Positions 43,873 to 53,661 of a stretch of 64,000 nt of DNA are shown one piece after another (within the stretch, counting starts at the first letter, position 1; every line of letters begins with the position of its first letter). Position numbers and translations under genes: made by a program. The stretch covers positions 62,001 to 126,000 of the forward strand of contig CACWTU010000006.1 in assembly GCA_902763885.1 (NCBI GenBank), given 5' to 3'. This DNA comes from an uncultured Bacteroidales bacterium (GTDB lineage: Bacteria > Bacteroidota > Bacteroidia > Bacteroidales > Bacteroidaceae). The notes under the pieces were generated by a model. It did not search any database and was not told where the DNA came from. It saw only the letters and a program-made list of their open reading frames with translations.

Positions 43873-45054
43873 TTATTCCACTGAGAGCACAAGACCTTTC
43901 AGGTACTCTCCTTCGGGGTGGAATATATTGATTGGATGATCGGCGGGCTGATGTAACTGATACAGGATCTTTACACTACGTCCAGCTTGTGCCGCTGCCG
44001 TAAAGACTGCCATACGGAACTGGTCCTTGGTTACCACCTGTGAACAGGAGAATGTAAAAAGTATGCCACCGGGCTGAATTTTCTCAAAAGCCTTCTGGTT
44101 AAGACGTCGATAGCCTATCAAAGCATGCTTGAGCGCATCCTTATGCTTGGCAAAAGCGGGCGGATCTAATATAATAAGGTCATATATGGGCTCCATGCGG
44201 TCCAGATACTTGAAAGCATCCTCTGCAAATGCAGCGTGACGGTCATCACCGGGAAAGTTATCCTTTACGCCACCTGACGTAAGTTCAATGGCACGTGCGG
44301 AACTGTCAACGGAATGCACCAGCTTGGCACCGCCTCTGAGTGCCGCAAGTGAGAATCCGCCTGTGTAACAGAACATATTCAACACGCTGCGTCCTTTAGC
44401 GTATCTTTCAAGAAGCGCCCTGTTCTCACGCTGGTCAATGAACAGGCCTGTTTTCTGGCCGTTGATCCAATCCACAGGCATCTTCATGCCGTATTCCAGC
44501 GGAGTGTCATCAGAAGGACCGCCCCATATATATCCGTTGCCGCGGTCAATATCGGCCTTGAACGGAAGCGTTGTCTCTGACTTATAGAAAATACCGCTTA
44601 TGGAGTTGCCCATAACCTCACGCAGAGCATCGGCTATGGCCTCGCGGTCACAATGCATACCTACTGAATGGGCCTGCATTACGGCTGTACGGCCATATAT
44701 GTCTATAACCAATCCAGGCAGATTGTCACCTTCACCGTGTACAAGACGATAAATATTATGGTCCGTACGGTCCGTAAGGCCAAGTGAACGGCGCATTTCA
44801 AATGCAACAGAGAGTCTTTTTAACCAGAAAGCATGGTCAATCGGCTCATTCCTGAAAGAAAGCACACGTACGGCAATGCTGCCCACCTGTATATGGCCCA
44901 CAGCTATCCACTCACCGTCACGGGTATATACCTCTACCACGTCACCCTCCTCAGGCGAGCCCTCAATGCTGGCTATGGCACCTGAGAAAATCCAGGGATG
45001 AAAACGTCTGAGTGACTCCTCCTTACCCTTCTTCAGTATTACTCTCTTCTGCAT
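43873..45054 (-). CDS. Class I SAM-dependent rRNA cytosine methyltransferase, RlmI-like
   Basis: 393 aa. The N-terminal PUA domain (MQKRVILKKGKEESLRRFHPWIFSGAI) is followed by a central EEHEA-like domain and a Rossmann methyltransferase domain. Key segments are RSVLNMFCYTGGFSLAAL for SAM binding, LVHSVDSSARAIELT and the catalytic LIILDPPAFAKHKD. It probably makes m5C in 23S rRNA (RlmI, position 1962 in E. coli); the exact target is inferred from family. Its start overlaps the end of the exonuclease gene by 32 nt. Confidence 0.88.
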   Translation of the reverse strand: MQKRVILKKGKEESLRRFHPWIFSGAIASIEGSPEEGDVVEVYTRDGEWIAVGHIQVGSIAVRVLSFRNEPIDHAFWLKRLSVAFEMRRSLGLTDRTDHNIYRLVHGEGDNLPGLVIDIYGRTAVMQAHSVGMHCDREAIADALREVMGNSISGIFYKSETTLPFKADIDRGNGYIWGGPSDDTPLEYGMKMPVDWINGQKTGLFIDQRENRALLERYAKGRSVLNMFCYTGGFSLAALRGGAKLVHSVDSSARAIELTSGGVKDNFPGDDRHAAFAEDAFKYLDRMEPIYDLIILDPPAFAKHKDALKHALIGYRRLNQKAFEKIQPGGILFTFSCSQVVTKDQFRMAVFTAAAQAGRSVKILYQLHQPADHPINIFHPEGEYLKGLVLSVE

Positions 45055-45664
45055 ATTTCCTTTTTAACACGTAATCACCGGACTTCTTGAGATCCATAAC
45101 ATAATGATATATCCTAAGGCAAGCCCATGCATCAAGCGCAGCATACTGCCTCTGGCTCTCAGTAAGATTCTCTATCTCCCAGTTGCTCAGTTGCTGGTTC
45201 TTGGAGATACGTTCGCCAAACAGCAGACCGTACATCTTTTGTAATCCTTTTTCTTCAATACCCATACCTCCGCACAACTCCTGCAGCTCTACGAAACCGG
45301 CCGGTTTCAGCTCACGGCGGCTGGCAAGTGAATTGAAATCATCCTTTACTGAAAGCCCCACCTTTATAATATCAGAATCAGTAAGAAAATCGGCCACACA
45401 ATCCGGAATACCCATTTTGTTAAGGCGGAACAGATAGGCTATCTCATTTGTGGAAAGTTGCAGCAAAGCTATCTTATGCCCCTGCCCTTTAGTAAAGGAA
45501 GGACGTGTTTCAGTATCAAAACCCACAACCTTATGTGTACGGAGAATTTCAATGGCTTTCAGAGCTTTCTCCTCAGTGTCTATCTCCTCTATTATGCCAT
45601 TGAAAACCGCTCTCGGCTTGTCGGTCAGTGCTGATTTGTCTATCTTGTTAGGTATTTCAATCAT
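45023..45664 (-). CDS. 3'-5' exonuclease (DEDDy, RNase D-like)
   Basis: About 213 aa from ATG 45664 (MIEIPNKIDKSALTDKP). The frame extends further upstream, but that part lies inside the DUF5063 gene. DEDD motifs are VGFDTETRPSF (Exo I), KVGLSVKDDFNSL (Exo II) and QRQYAALDAWACLRIY with the Tyr-Asp of Exo III. It is a metal-dependent ribo- or deoxyribonuclease acting in the cytoplasm; the substrate is not defined. It overlaps DUF5063 by 8 nt and the rlmI-like gene by 32 nt. Confidence 0.88.
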   Translation of the reverse strand: MIEIPNKIDKSALTDKPRAVFNGIIEEIDTEEKALKAIEILRTHKVVGFDTETRPSFTKGQGHKIALLQLSTNEIAYLFRLNKMGIPDCVADFLTDSDIIKVGLSVKDDFNSLASRRELKPAGFVELQELCGGMGIEEKGLQKMYGLLFGERISKNQQLSNWEIENLTESQRQYAALDAWACLRIYHYVMDLKKSGDYVLKRKYAEESNTEEG

Positions 45665-46196
45665 AAAGTGATGGATCGTCAAGATTCTGGTCAATATTGT
45701 ATCTGACATTGTGCACGGCACGCAGGGTATTGGTCAGTGTCTGCCCCCAATAAGTACGGAATCCCTCAGCACATACGGCCACAGCCTCTTCCATGACCTC
45801 ATCCAGACCGCTGCGGTAGGAATGTACAAAGTTCTTGAGGGCCTGATAGATATCAGCCATATCTTCCGATATGCACCTGCGCACCGGAGTGTCACTGTAT
45901 TTCATATCCTCCACAAAAACCTCAAGATAATCATCGTTTTCAGCGAACTTTTCACTGAGCATCTGCCTTATGGCATCATAATCGGGCTCAGTAACCACCT
46001 CTTCAAGATAAAGGCCCTCAGGTTCCTTCTCAGCAAGCATTGCAGCCTTGAGATACACCAAAGGCAACAGCTTGCAGAGCACATCAACCACCCTTGAAGG
46101 TTCCTTGTCATAGACCTGTTCCAGGAAGGCGCAGTACTCAGCTGCAACTGTCACGAATTCAACCGTATTCTTGTCAAATGCCGTCTGTTTTCCCAT
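45657..46196 (-). CDS. DUF5063 family protein
   Basis: 179 aa, cytoplasmic and all-helical by appearance. The conserved start DKNTVEFVTVAAEYCAFLEQV and the ending WGQTLTNTLRAVHNVRY match the Bacteroidetes DUF5063 family, which is uncharacterised. It is first in a three-gene overlapping operon with the exonuclease and rRNA methyltransferase, so an RNA-related housekeeping role is possible but unproven. Its promoter is divergent from ftsK. Confidence 0.78.
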   Translation of the reverse strand: MGKQTAFDKNTVEFVTVAAEYCAFLEQVYDKEPSRVVDVLCKLLPLVYLKAAMLAEKEPEGLYLEEVVTEPDYDAIRQMLSEKFAENDDYLEVFVEDMKYSDTPVRRCISEDMADIYQALKNFVHSYRSGLDEVMEEAVAVCAEGFRTYWGQTLTNTLRAVHNVRYNIDQNLDDPSLYD

Positions 46197-46215
46197 ATCG
46201 TTCCGTTACGGACTG

Positions 46216-46223
46216 CAAAATTA
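46216..46223 (-). promoter_or_regulatory. -7 box for the DUF5063 operon
   Basis: TAATTTTG on the minus strand matches TAnnTTTG, 19 nt upstream of the ATG. Confidence 0.5.
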
Positions 46224-46282
46224 CTCACAAATCGCCGATAAGCCTGCCCTATTTTTAATTTTTTATTATAACAAAAAGTTGC

Positions 46283-46290
46283 TACCTTTG
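46283..46290 (+). promoter_or_regulatory. -7 box for the ftsK operon
   Basis: TACCTTTG matches TAnnTTTG, 33 nt upstream of ATG 46324. It rules out the earlier in-frame start at 46171. Confidence 0.6.
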
Positions 46291-46323
46291 CAGATTAAGC
46301 GCAAAAACGGCTTTTTCTACTAT

Positions 46324-48738
46324 ATGAGCATCGCGAAAAAAGATACAAAACCCCGCACAGGGACCCAGAAGCCTGAATGGAAATTCAGCCTGTCAAGCAT
46401 ATCAGACACATTCCGTAACGAGACATTCCTCTTTACCAGCGGAGCAGTGCTGACAATCATAGCCATTTTCATTCTGGTGGCATATATCTCATTCCTTTTC
46501 AATGGAGGGACTGACCAGAGCGTAGTCATGAATGGTGCCGCTGAGATTGAGAACAGCACCGGTGTACTGGGTGCCAGGGCATCGGAATTCATAGTTAACG
46601 GATGGTTCGGGTTCTCATCAGTGCTCATACCTGTATTCCTTGCCGTATGCGGCCTGAACATGATGCGCATAACCCACTTCAAGTTGTTCCGATGGTTTAT
46701 CAGCTGTGCATTCCTGATGGTCTGGACATCTGTTTTCCTGCAGTTCATACTATCTCCCATCATGCAGAATTCCTTCATAATACCGGGAGGATGCCACGGG
46801 ATGAACGCCACCAATTTCCTGCGCGGTTACATCGGTGTGCCGGGACTTCTGCTTTTGCTCATACTCACCATGCTCATATTCTGCATCTATCTCACACGCC
46901 GCACCATTGAGGTGATACGCGGCGGTGCAGCTCGCATGAAACGCAGCATGCACAGGCGTGAAAAAGTTTCACAGCCTATTGAGCAGGATGAGGCCGATAC
47001 CGATGAATCCGATACTTATACCCCGCAGACAGTTGACAGCAATGAGCCGGACGATGACCCATACGCCCCAGCCCCTGATTTCCAGACCGTCGATGAGGAG
47101 CCCAAAAAGCCCAAGAAACCTGCCAAGCCCGCCGAAACTGAAAAGCCTGACGAGCCCGCCGACATCGAGATGACCATAACTGCTGCTGAGGAGGAAGAGA
47201 AGGCAGAAGGCAAGCTCCAGGAGCCGTATGACCCGCGTCTGGACCTTTCACACTACAAGTTCCCCACCCTGGACCTGCTCAAGCATTATGACAATGACGC
47301 TCCCGCCATTGACAAGGAAGAACAGGAGGCCAACAAGAACCGCATCATCAAGGTGCTGCTGGATTTCGGCATAGAGATTGAAACAATAAATGCAACCGTT
47401 GGTCCTACCATCACCCTGTATGAGATAACCCCTGCCGCCGGCGTACGTATTTCAAAAATACGTAACCTTGAGGCCGATATAGCCCTGAGCCTTGCAGCCT
47501 TAGGAATACGTATCATCGCCCCCATCCCAGGCAAGGGCACAATAGGTATAGAGGTACCTAACGCAAAACCCGTCATGGTATCTATGGAATCCATCCTCAA
47601 CAGCAAGAAGTTTGCCGAGAGCAAGATGGAACTCCCCGTGGCCCTGGGCCGCACCATCACCAATGAGGTCTTCATGTTTGACCTGGCCAAGATGCCTCAC
47701 CTGCTTGTAGCCGGCGCCACCGGTCAGGGTAAGTCAGTAGGTCTGAACGCTGTAATTACCTCCTTGCTCTACAAGAAACATCCGGCAGAGCTCAAGCTCG
47801 TCATGGTTGACCCCAAGATGGTTGAGTTCAGCATCTATGCCCCCATAATCAAGCATTTCCTGGCCAAGATGCCCGATGAGACCGATGCCATCATAACCGA
47901 TACCACAAAGGTCATACATACCCTCAAGTCACTCTGCATAGAGATGGACAGCCGTTATGAACTGCTCAAGGAGGCCAATGTACGCTCCGTCATTGAGTAT
48001 AACAACATGTTCAAGGACCGCCGTCTCAACCCAGAGAAGGGGCATCGTTACCTGCCCTACATCGTAGTGGTGATTGATGAGTTCGGTGACCTTATCATGA
48101 CCGCAGGCAAGGACATCGAGATGCCTATAGCACGCATAGCCCAGAAGGCACGCGCCGTGGGTATCCATATGATAATAGCTACACAGCGTCCTACCACCAA
48201 TATCATAACCGGTACCATCAAGGCCAACTTCCCGGCACGTATGGCATTCCGTGTAAGCTCCATGATTGACTCCCGCACCATTTTGGACCGTCCGGGCGCC
48301 AACCAGCTGATAGGTCGCGGTGACCTTCTGTTCCTGTCAGGCAGTGACCCGGTACGCGTACAGTGCGCATTCGTGGATACCCCTGAGGTGAACGCCATCT
48401 GCCAGTACATTAGCCGTCAGCAGGGATACACTGAGGCTTATCCGCTGCCTGAATATGTTGATGAAAATGAAAGCGGAGGCATGGACAGCGGCGTTGAGAT
48501 GGGTAAGTTTGACCCCATGTTCGCTGAGGCCGCACGCCTTATCGTTGTCAACCAGTCAGGCTCTACATCATTGATACAGCGCAAGTTCGCAATCGGTTAC
48601 AACCGTGCAGGCCGTCTTATGGACCAGCTTGAGGCTGTAGGCATAGTGGGCAAGGCCGATGGCAGCAAGCCACGCCCGGTTCTGGTAGCCGATGAAGTCC
48701 AGTTGGACCGCATACTTGAAACCTACAACATCCAGTAA
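46324..48738 (+). CDS. ftsK: DNA translocase FtsK/SpoIIIE
   Basis: 804 aa from ATG 46324. Four N-terminal membrane helices (about residues 35-200) are followed by a Glu/Pro/Lys-rich linker (about 210-295) and the alpha/beta motor with Walker A GATGQGKSVGLN near residue 463 and Walker B IVVVIDEFGDL. The C-terminal gamma winged helix (about 735-800) carries LIQRKFAIGYNRAGRLMDQLE. It pumps chromosome DNA at the division septum to allow dimer resolution. It is the first gene of a run with the lolA-like gene, trxB, metF and metH. Confidence 0.96.
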   Translation: MSIAKKDTKPRTGTQKPEWKFSLSSISDTFRNETFLFTSGAVLTIIAIFILVAYISFLFNGGTDQSVVMNGAAEIENSTGVLGARASEFIVNGWFGFSSVLIPVFLAVCGLNMMRITHFKLFRWFISCAFLMVWTSVFLQFILSPIMQNSFIIPGGCHGMNATNFLRGYIGVPGLLLLLILTMLIFCIYLTRRTIEVIRGGAARMKRSMHRREKVSQPIEQDEADTDESDTYTPQTVDSNEPDDDPYAPAPDFQTVDEEPKKPKKPAKPAETEKPDEPADIEMTITAAEEEEKAEGKLQEPYDPRLDLSHYKFPTLDLLKHYDNDAPAIDKEEQEANKNRIIKVLLDFGIEIETINATVGPTITLYEITPAAGVRISKIRNLEADIALSLAALGIRIIAPIPGKGTIGIEVPNAKPVMVSMESILNSKKFAESKMELPVALGRTITNEVFMFDLAKMPHLLVAGATGQGKSVGLNAVITSLLYKKHPAELKLVMVDPKMVEFSIYAPIIKHFLAKMPDETDAIITDTTKVIHTLKSLCIEMDSRYELLKEANVRSVIEYNNMFKDRRLNPEKGHRYLPYIVVVIDEFGDLIMTAGKDIEMPIARIAQKARAVGIHMIIATQRPTTNIITGTIKANFPARMAFRVSSMIDSRTILDRPGANQLIGRGDLLFLSGSDPVRVQCAFVDTPEVNAICQYISRQQGYTEAYPLPEYVDENESGGMDSGVEMGKFDPMFAEAARLIVVNQSGSTSLIQRKFAIGYNRAGRLMDQLEAVGIVGKADGSKPRPVLVADEVQLDRILETYNIQ

Positions 48739-48741
48739 ATC

Positions 48742-49374
48742 ATGCGCAGGTACCTGTCTATCATACTGGCACTTATAACCATACTGCCCTTATCGGCCCA
48801 AAACAGTGCCGATAAGCTGTTGCAGAAAACCGTATCTAAGTTGGAGAAAGACGGCGCCATATCCATGACACTTGATGCAGAGGTAAAGAGTGACAACGGA
48901 ACTGACCGGATAGACATTATTCTTAAAATGTCAGGTACAAGTTTCTTTGTTCAGGAGGATGATAACCTAATGTGGTTTGACGGCAAGACCCTGTGGCGCG
49001 GAAATGATTTTGGTTCAGGAATAGAGGAGATTTATATCACGGAGCCCACCCCCGAGGAGAAAGCCCGATATGATATCATCAACCTGCTCGGCAAGCATCA
49101 GGGATTCAGCGTAAGCGGCAACGGTACAGACACCTTTATCCTTACCGCCTCAAATGCCGAGCGCAGCGTAGAGGGAATCCGCACCGTAACCGCCAAGGTT
49201 GACCCTAAGACATACGTTCTCAAGACCATCAGCATAGACTTTGCAGAGGAACTGGGTAACATCTCAGCAACCGTTCTGGTCAATGAATACAACCCCGGCC
49301 AGAAATTTGACAAAAAGGTATTCACCTGCCCTGTCAAGGATTACAAGGATGCTGAGATCATTGATTTGAGATAA
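48742..49374 (+). CDS. LolA-like outer-membrane lipoprotein carrier protein
   Basis: 210 aa with a signal peptide (MRRYLSIILALITILPLSAQ). The mature part is a beta half-barrel typical of LolA/LolB-like proteins: the early helix NSADKLLQKTVSKLE, then SFFVQEDDNLMWFDGKTLW and the C-terminal strands with KTISIDFAEELGNI. LolA carries lipoproteins across the periplasm. It lies 3 nt after ftsK, an ftsK-lolA order also found in other Bacteroidetes. Confidence 0.8.
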   Translation: MRRYLSIILALITILPLSAQNSADKLLQKTVSKLEKDGAISMTLDAEVKSDNGTDRIDIILKMSGTSFFVQEDDNLMWFDGKTLWRGNDFGSGIEEIYITEPTPEEKARYDIINLLGKHQGFSVSGNGTDTFILTASNAERSVEGIRTVTAKVDPKTYVLKTISIDFAEELGNISATVLVNEYNPGQKFDKKVFTCPVKDYKDAEIIDLR

Positions 49375-49390
49375 AACAGAAACACAATAT

Positions 49391-50320
49391 ATGGAAAGAG
49401 TAAAATGCCTTATCATCGGATCCGGACCTGCCGGATTCACCGCAGCTATCTATGCGTCACGCGCCAACCTGAGCCCGGTGCTCTATGAGGGCCCGCAGTC
49501 AGGCGGCCAGCTGATAACCACCACCGTAGTTGAGAACTTTCCCGGCTATCCCCAGGGAGTGAGCGGCTACGATATGATGGAGGATATGCGCGCCCAGGCC
49601 GCACGGTTTGGAGCAACCATCCGCATGGGCATAGTCACCGCCGTTGATTTCAGTGCAGCCCCCTACACTGTCACCATAGATGACGGCACACAGCTGCAGG
49701 CCGATACCGTAATCATATCCACCGGTGCCACAGCCAAGTATCTTGGTCTGGACGATGAAAAGAAATATGCCGGACGCGGAGTTAGCGCCTGCGCCACCTG
49801 TGACGGATTCTTTTTCCGCAAGAAAGTGGTTGCAGTTGTAGGCGGCGGCGATACCGCCTGTGAGGAGGCGTCATATCTTGCCACCCTGGCAAGCAAGGTG
49901 TATCTGATAGTCCGCAAGAACTATCTGCGTGCCAGTGAGATAATGCAAAAGCGTGTACTTGAAAACCCCAAGATAGAGGTCCTGTTCGGCCATAACACCG
50001 AGGGACTTACCGGTGACAGCAAGGTACAGGGCATCAAGCTGGTCAAGGACCTGGGCCTGTCCACTGAGGAGCATTATGAGCGTGAGATTGACGGATTCTT
50101 CCTGGCCATAGGCCACAAGCCTAACTCAGACGTGTTCAAGCCCTGGGTTGAGACCGATGAAAACGGCTATATCAAGACCGCAAACGGTACTCCTGTCACC
50201 AACGTACCCGGTGTCTTTGCCGCAGGCGATGTGGCTGATCCCGTATATCGTCAGGCCATCTGTGCCGCTGCCAGCGGATGCAAGGCCGCAATGGAGGCAG
50301 AAAAATATTTAAACAAATAA
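49391..50320 (+). CDS. trxB: Thioredoxin-disulfide reductase
   Basis: 309 aa. The FAD site is IIGSGPAGFTAAIYA (about 8-22). The redox-active CATC lies at 134-137 in SACATCDGFF, the NADPH site is VVGGGDTACEEA, and the C-terminal FAD contact is GVFAAGDVAD. It reduces thioredoxin with NADPH. It lies 16 nt after the lolA-like gene; no thioredoxin gene is adjacent. Confidence 0.95.
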   Translation: MERVKCLIIGSGPAGFTAAIYASRANLSPVLYEGPQSGGQLITTTVVENFPGYPQGVSGYDMMEDMRAQAARFGATIRMGIVTAVDFSAAPYTVTIDDGTQLQADTVIISTGATAKYLGLDDEKKYAGRGVSACATCDGFFFRKKVVAVVGGGDTACEEASYLATLASKVYLIVRKNYLRASEIMQKRVLENPKIEVLFGHNTEGLTGDSKVQGIKLVKDLGLSTEEHYEREIDGFFLAIGHKPNSDVFKPWVETDENGYIKTANGTPVTNVPGVFAAGDVADPVYRQAICAAASGCKAAMEAEKYLNK

Positions 50321-50347
50321 CCCTAATCCGATAATAAAAGTTACAAG

Positions 50348-51232
50348 ATGAAGATTTCAGAGATTCTTGCCAAGAAGAAGACCTTATCATTTGAGATTTT
50401 CCCTCCCAAGAGAGAGGAAGATACTTTCACTCTTATTGACAAGACTATCAAGAAGCTGGCAAGTTACAAGCCAGACTATATGAGTGTCACCTACGGAGCT
50501 CTGGGCAATACCCTCAGCAACAGTGCCATGATAGCCAAGACCATCAAGGAGAACACTCAAGCGCAGCCCTTGGCTCACCTCACCTGCGTGGCATCCACCC
50601 GTGAAAAGGTTGACAGCGTATGCGCCGAACTGAGTAGCTACGGCGTTGAGAACATCCTCACTCTACGCGGTGACATACCCAAGGACACCACAACCCCCAT
50701 ATTCTCGGATTTCAAGCATGCCAGCGATTTGGCCACTTATATCAAGGGACAGTTCGGCGGTCAGTTCGGGCTTGCCGGTGCCTGCTATCCGGAGAAACAC
50801 CCTGAGGCATCAAGCATCGTATCGGACATTGAGTTCATGAAACTCAAGCAGGATTGCGGCATGGAGTTCTTTGACAGCCAGCTGTTCTTTGACAACGAGG
50901 TGTTCTACCACTTCCTGCTCAAGGCACGCAAGGCAGGCATTACCGCACCCATCATACCGGGCATCATGCCTGTTACCAGCTATGCACAGATTGACCGCAT
51001 GATACAGGTATCAGGCTGCAAGGTTCCTCTCAAGCTGCTCAACCAGTTTGACCGCTACAAGGACGACAAGGCTGCCATTGAGGAGATAGGGCTCATCTTT
51101 ACCAGCTACCAGATTCTGGACCTTATGGCCAATGACGTTGACGGAATACACATCTACTCCATGAACAAGAGCGAATTCATCAGCAAACTTATGGACAACA
51201 TAAGTTATGTTGCATCGGATTTCTTCAAATAA
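50348..51232 (+). CDS. metF: Methylenetetrahydrofolate reductase
   Basis: 294 aa TIM-barrel flavoprotein. Features are FEIFPPKREED, YMSVTYGALGN, LTLRGDIPKD, the FAD-contact GLAGACYPEKHPEA, and FFDSQLFFDNEVFYHFL with IIPGIMPVTSY. It reduces 5,10-methylene-THF to 5-methyl-THF, the methyl donor for the MetH protein encoded 12 nt downstream. Confidence 0.95.
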   Translation: MKISEILAKKKTLSFEIFPPKREEDTFTLIDKTIKKLASYKPDYMSVTYGALGNTLSNSAMIAKTIKENTQAQPLAHLTCVASTREKVDSVCAELSSYGVENILTLRGDIPKDTTTPIFSDFKHASDLATYIKGQFGGQFGLAGACYPEKHPEASSIVSDIEFMKLKQDCGMEFFDSQLFFDNEVFYHFLLKARKAGITAPIIPGIMPVTSYAQIDRMIQVSGCKVPLKLLNQFDRYKDDKAAIEEIGLIFTSYQILDLMANDVDGIHIYSMNKSEFISKLMDNISYVASDFFK

Positions 51233-51244
51233 ACACATTAAGAG

Positions 51245-53596
51245 ATGATAATAGACAAGATACAGATATTTGACGGAGCGCAGGGTACTGTGCTTGCCGA
51301 TGCTCATCCCCATGAACCCGGCGATGAAGGCAAGCCCAAGCACAACGGTGTGGCCGTACTCAACCTTACCAACCCGGCACGTGTGCAGAAGATGCACACA
51401 GACTACCTTGAGGCCGGAGCCCAATATATTACCTGTAACTCTTTTGAGCTGAACCCGGCCAAGTGGCAGTCAAAAGAATATACATGGCAGGAGATAGCCG
51501 ATGCAGCCATCAAAAACGCACGTACAGCCGTGGGCGACCGCGCTAAGGTGATGTTTGATGTCTCCACATCAGGCCAACTCATGGAACCCGTAGGTCCGTT
51601 CACCTTTGAGCAGGCATATGACAATTTCCGTCAGGTGGCTGAATATACATGGGAACGCGTTGACGGCTTCCTCTTAGAGACATTCAGTGACCTCTATGAA
51701 CTGCGTGCCGCAATCCTGGCCATTCGTGACGTATGCATTAAGCCCATATTCGCCACCATGACTTTTGATGAGCAGGCCCGCACGCTCACCGGTTCCACAC
51801 CTGAGATAGTTGCCCTGACCCTTTCATCACTCGGTGTCGATGCGCTTGGCGTAAACTGCTCAACCAACCCTGCCGGCGTGATTGAGGTGGTACGCCGCAT
51901 GAAACCGTTCGCCAACTGCCCCATCCTGGCCCAGCCCAACAAGGGCCTGCCTGAGATGCGTAACGGTGAGGTTGTTTACAACTGGTCCGATGAACAGTTT
52001 GCCGCTGCCGCCAAGGACCTGATTGAGGCCGGTGCCGACATCATAGGCGGATGCTGCGGTTCATCACCCTCCACCATCAAGGCCATATCGGTTTATAAAG
52101 GACAGCCTGCACCCGGTATTTCAAAGCCGGACGGTACATATATATGTTCATCAACCATACTGCTCCGCCTTGAGAAAGGTCTCATATGCGGTGAACGCCT
52201 TAATCCAACAGGTAAGAAAAAGCTCAAGGCTGCCCTTGCCGAGGGTAATTTTGAGTACCTGCAGCATGAGGCACTTGCACAGAAGGATGCCGGAGCAGAT
52301 TTTCTGGACCTTAACTGCGGAGTACCCAACTCTGATGAGAAAGCACTCCTGTGCCAGGCTGTACGCAAGGTTCAGGAGGTTTGTGACCTGCCCCTGCAGC
52401 TTGACTCATCTAACCCGGATGCCATCCAGGCGGCCATACGCCTCTATAACGGTGTACCTATGATCAACTCCGTAAACGGAGCAGAGGAATCCATGTCACG
52501 CCTGCTGCCCATCATAGCCCGTTATCAGGCACCGTCTGTTACCCTGCCGCTTGATGAGCGCGGAGTACCTGAAACCACCGAATCCCGCATAGATATAGCC
52601 AAGAGCATTATCAAACGTGCCGAGAGCATGGGTATTGACCGCCGTCTGCTGGTATTTGACGGACTTGTCATGGCCATATCATCAAACCAGCAGTACGCCA
52701 AGATAACCATCAATACGCTAACGGAACTCAAGAAACTTGGTGTACTCACCACCGTAGGTCTGTCAAACGTATCGTTCGGCTTGCCGGAGCGCGGCACATT
52801 GAACCGCAACTTCCTGGCTATGGCCTTTATGGGTGGTCTTGATATGCCTATCATGAACCCGCTTGACCATGATACGGTGGCAACCGTACGGGCCAGCATG
52901 GCACTCACAGGCAATGATCCCGGCTGTTCAGGATTCATATACTTCAACACCCAGGCACAGGAGGAACAGACCGTTGACAACCTGTTCAACGCCGTTGCAC
53001 AAGGCCTCAAGGACCGTGTCAAGGAGTGTCTGGAACGTGAGCTCCCCGAGTTGGGCAAGGATCGTGTAATAAATGAGATACTCATACCTGCCTTGGGTGA
53101 TGTAGGCACCAAGTTTGCCCGCAATGAGGTATTCATGCCTCAGCTTATCCGATCAGCCGAGGCCGCCAAGCTGGCATTTGCCGTAATATCCGAGCAATTC
53201 AGCACCAAGGGTGATGATGAACCTGCCAAGGGACATCTGGTAATCGCCACCGTAAAGGGTGATGTCCATGACATAGGCAAGAACATTGTGAAAGTAGTGG
53301 TACAGAGTCACGGATTCACCGTAACTGACCTGGGCAAGGATGTACCCAAGGAGACTGTTCTTGAGGCTGCTCTGAATGAGAAGCCCAATGCCGTTGGATT
53401 GAGTGCCCTTATGACCACCACCGTGGATTCCATGAAGGAAACCATAGAACATCTGCGTGCCAACGGCATCACCTGTCCCATCATCGTGGGCGGAGCGGTG
53501 ATGACGCCCGATATAGCATCGGCCATAGGTGCCACCTACTACTCAAAAGATGCGTTGGAAACGGCACATCTCATGCAGCAGATATGTCTGCAATGA
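51245..53596 (+). CDS. metH: Cobalamin-dependent methionine synthase, short form
   Basis: 783 aa; full MetH is about 1200. The homocysteine domain (1-280) has zinc ligands in GVNCSTNPAG and IGGCCGSSP. The pterin-binding domain is about 305-580 (CGERLNPTGKKKL, FLDLNCGVPNSDE). The B12 cap and Rossmann domains are about 600-783, with the DxHxxG motif GDVHDIGKNIV near residue 673. The C-terminal AdoMet activation domain is missing, so reactivation of oxidised cobalamin needs a separate protein not present here. It uses methyl-THF from MetF. No cobalamin riboswitch is seen upstream. Confidence 0.93.
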   Translation: MIIDKIQIFDGAQGTVLADAHPHEPGDEGKPKHNGVAVLNLTNPARVQKMHTDYLEAGAQYITCNSFELNPAKWQSKEYTWQEIADAAIKNARTAVGDRAKVMFDVSTSGQLMEPVGPFTFEQAYDNFRQVAEYTWERVDGFLLETFSDLYELRAAILAIRDVCIKPIFATMTFDEQARTLTGSTPEIVALTLSSLGVDALGVNCSTNPAGVIEVVRRMKPFANCPILAQPNKGLPEMRNGEVVYNWSDEQFAAAAKDLIEAGADIIGGCCGSSPSTIKAISVYKGQPAPGISKPDGTYICSSTILLRLEKGLICGERLNPTGKKKLKAALAEGNFEYLQHEALAQKDAGADFLDLNCGVPNSDEKALLCQAVRKVQEVCDLPLQLDSSNPDAIQAAIRLYNGVPMINSVNGAEESMSRLLPIIARYQAPSVTLPLDERGVPETTESRIDIAKSIIKRAESMGIDRRLLVFDGLVMAISSNQQYAKITINTLTELKKLGVLTTVGLSNVSFGLPERGTLNRNFLAMAFMGGLDMPIMNPLDHDTVATVRASMALTGNDPGCSGFIYFNTQAQEEQTVDNLFNAVAQGLKDRVKECLERELPELGKDRVINEILIPALGDVGTKFARNEVFMPQLIRSAEAAKLAFAVISEQFSTKGDDEPAKGHLVIATVKGDVHDIGKNIVKVVVQSHGFTVTDLGKDVPKETVLEAALNEKPNAVGLSALMTTTVDSMKETIEHLRANGITCPIIVGGAVMTPDIASAIGATYYSKDALETAHLMQQICLQ

Positions 53597-53607
53597 ATTG
53601 GACATAA

Positions 53608-53615
53608 TATGTTTG
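53608..53615 (+). promoter_or_regulatory. -7 box for the TldD/TldE-like fusion gene
   Basis: TATGTTTG matches TAnnTTTG, 46 nt upstream of ATG 53662, in the 65-nt gap after metH. Confidence 0.5.
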
Positions 53616-53661
53616 CACTTGTATTGCAATAGTTTTTTTCACCTAATAATAAACCTACATT

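Noticed and set aside
46171..46323. N-terminal extension of FtsK
   Set aside because: The -7 box at 46283 lies inside this stretch and FtsK-like sequence begins after ATG 46324.
53597..53661. Cobalamin or SAM riboswitch near metF/metH
   Set aside because: The gaps before metF and metH are 27 and 12 nt, too short, and the gap after metH shows only a -7 box.
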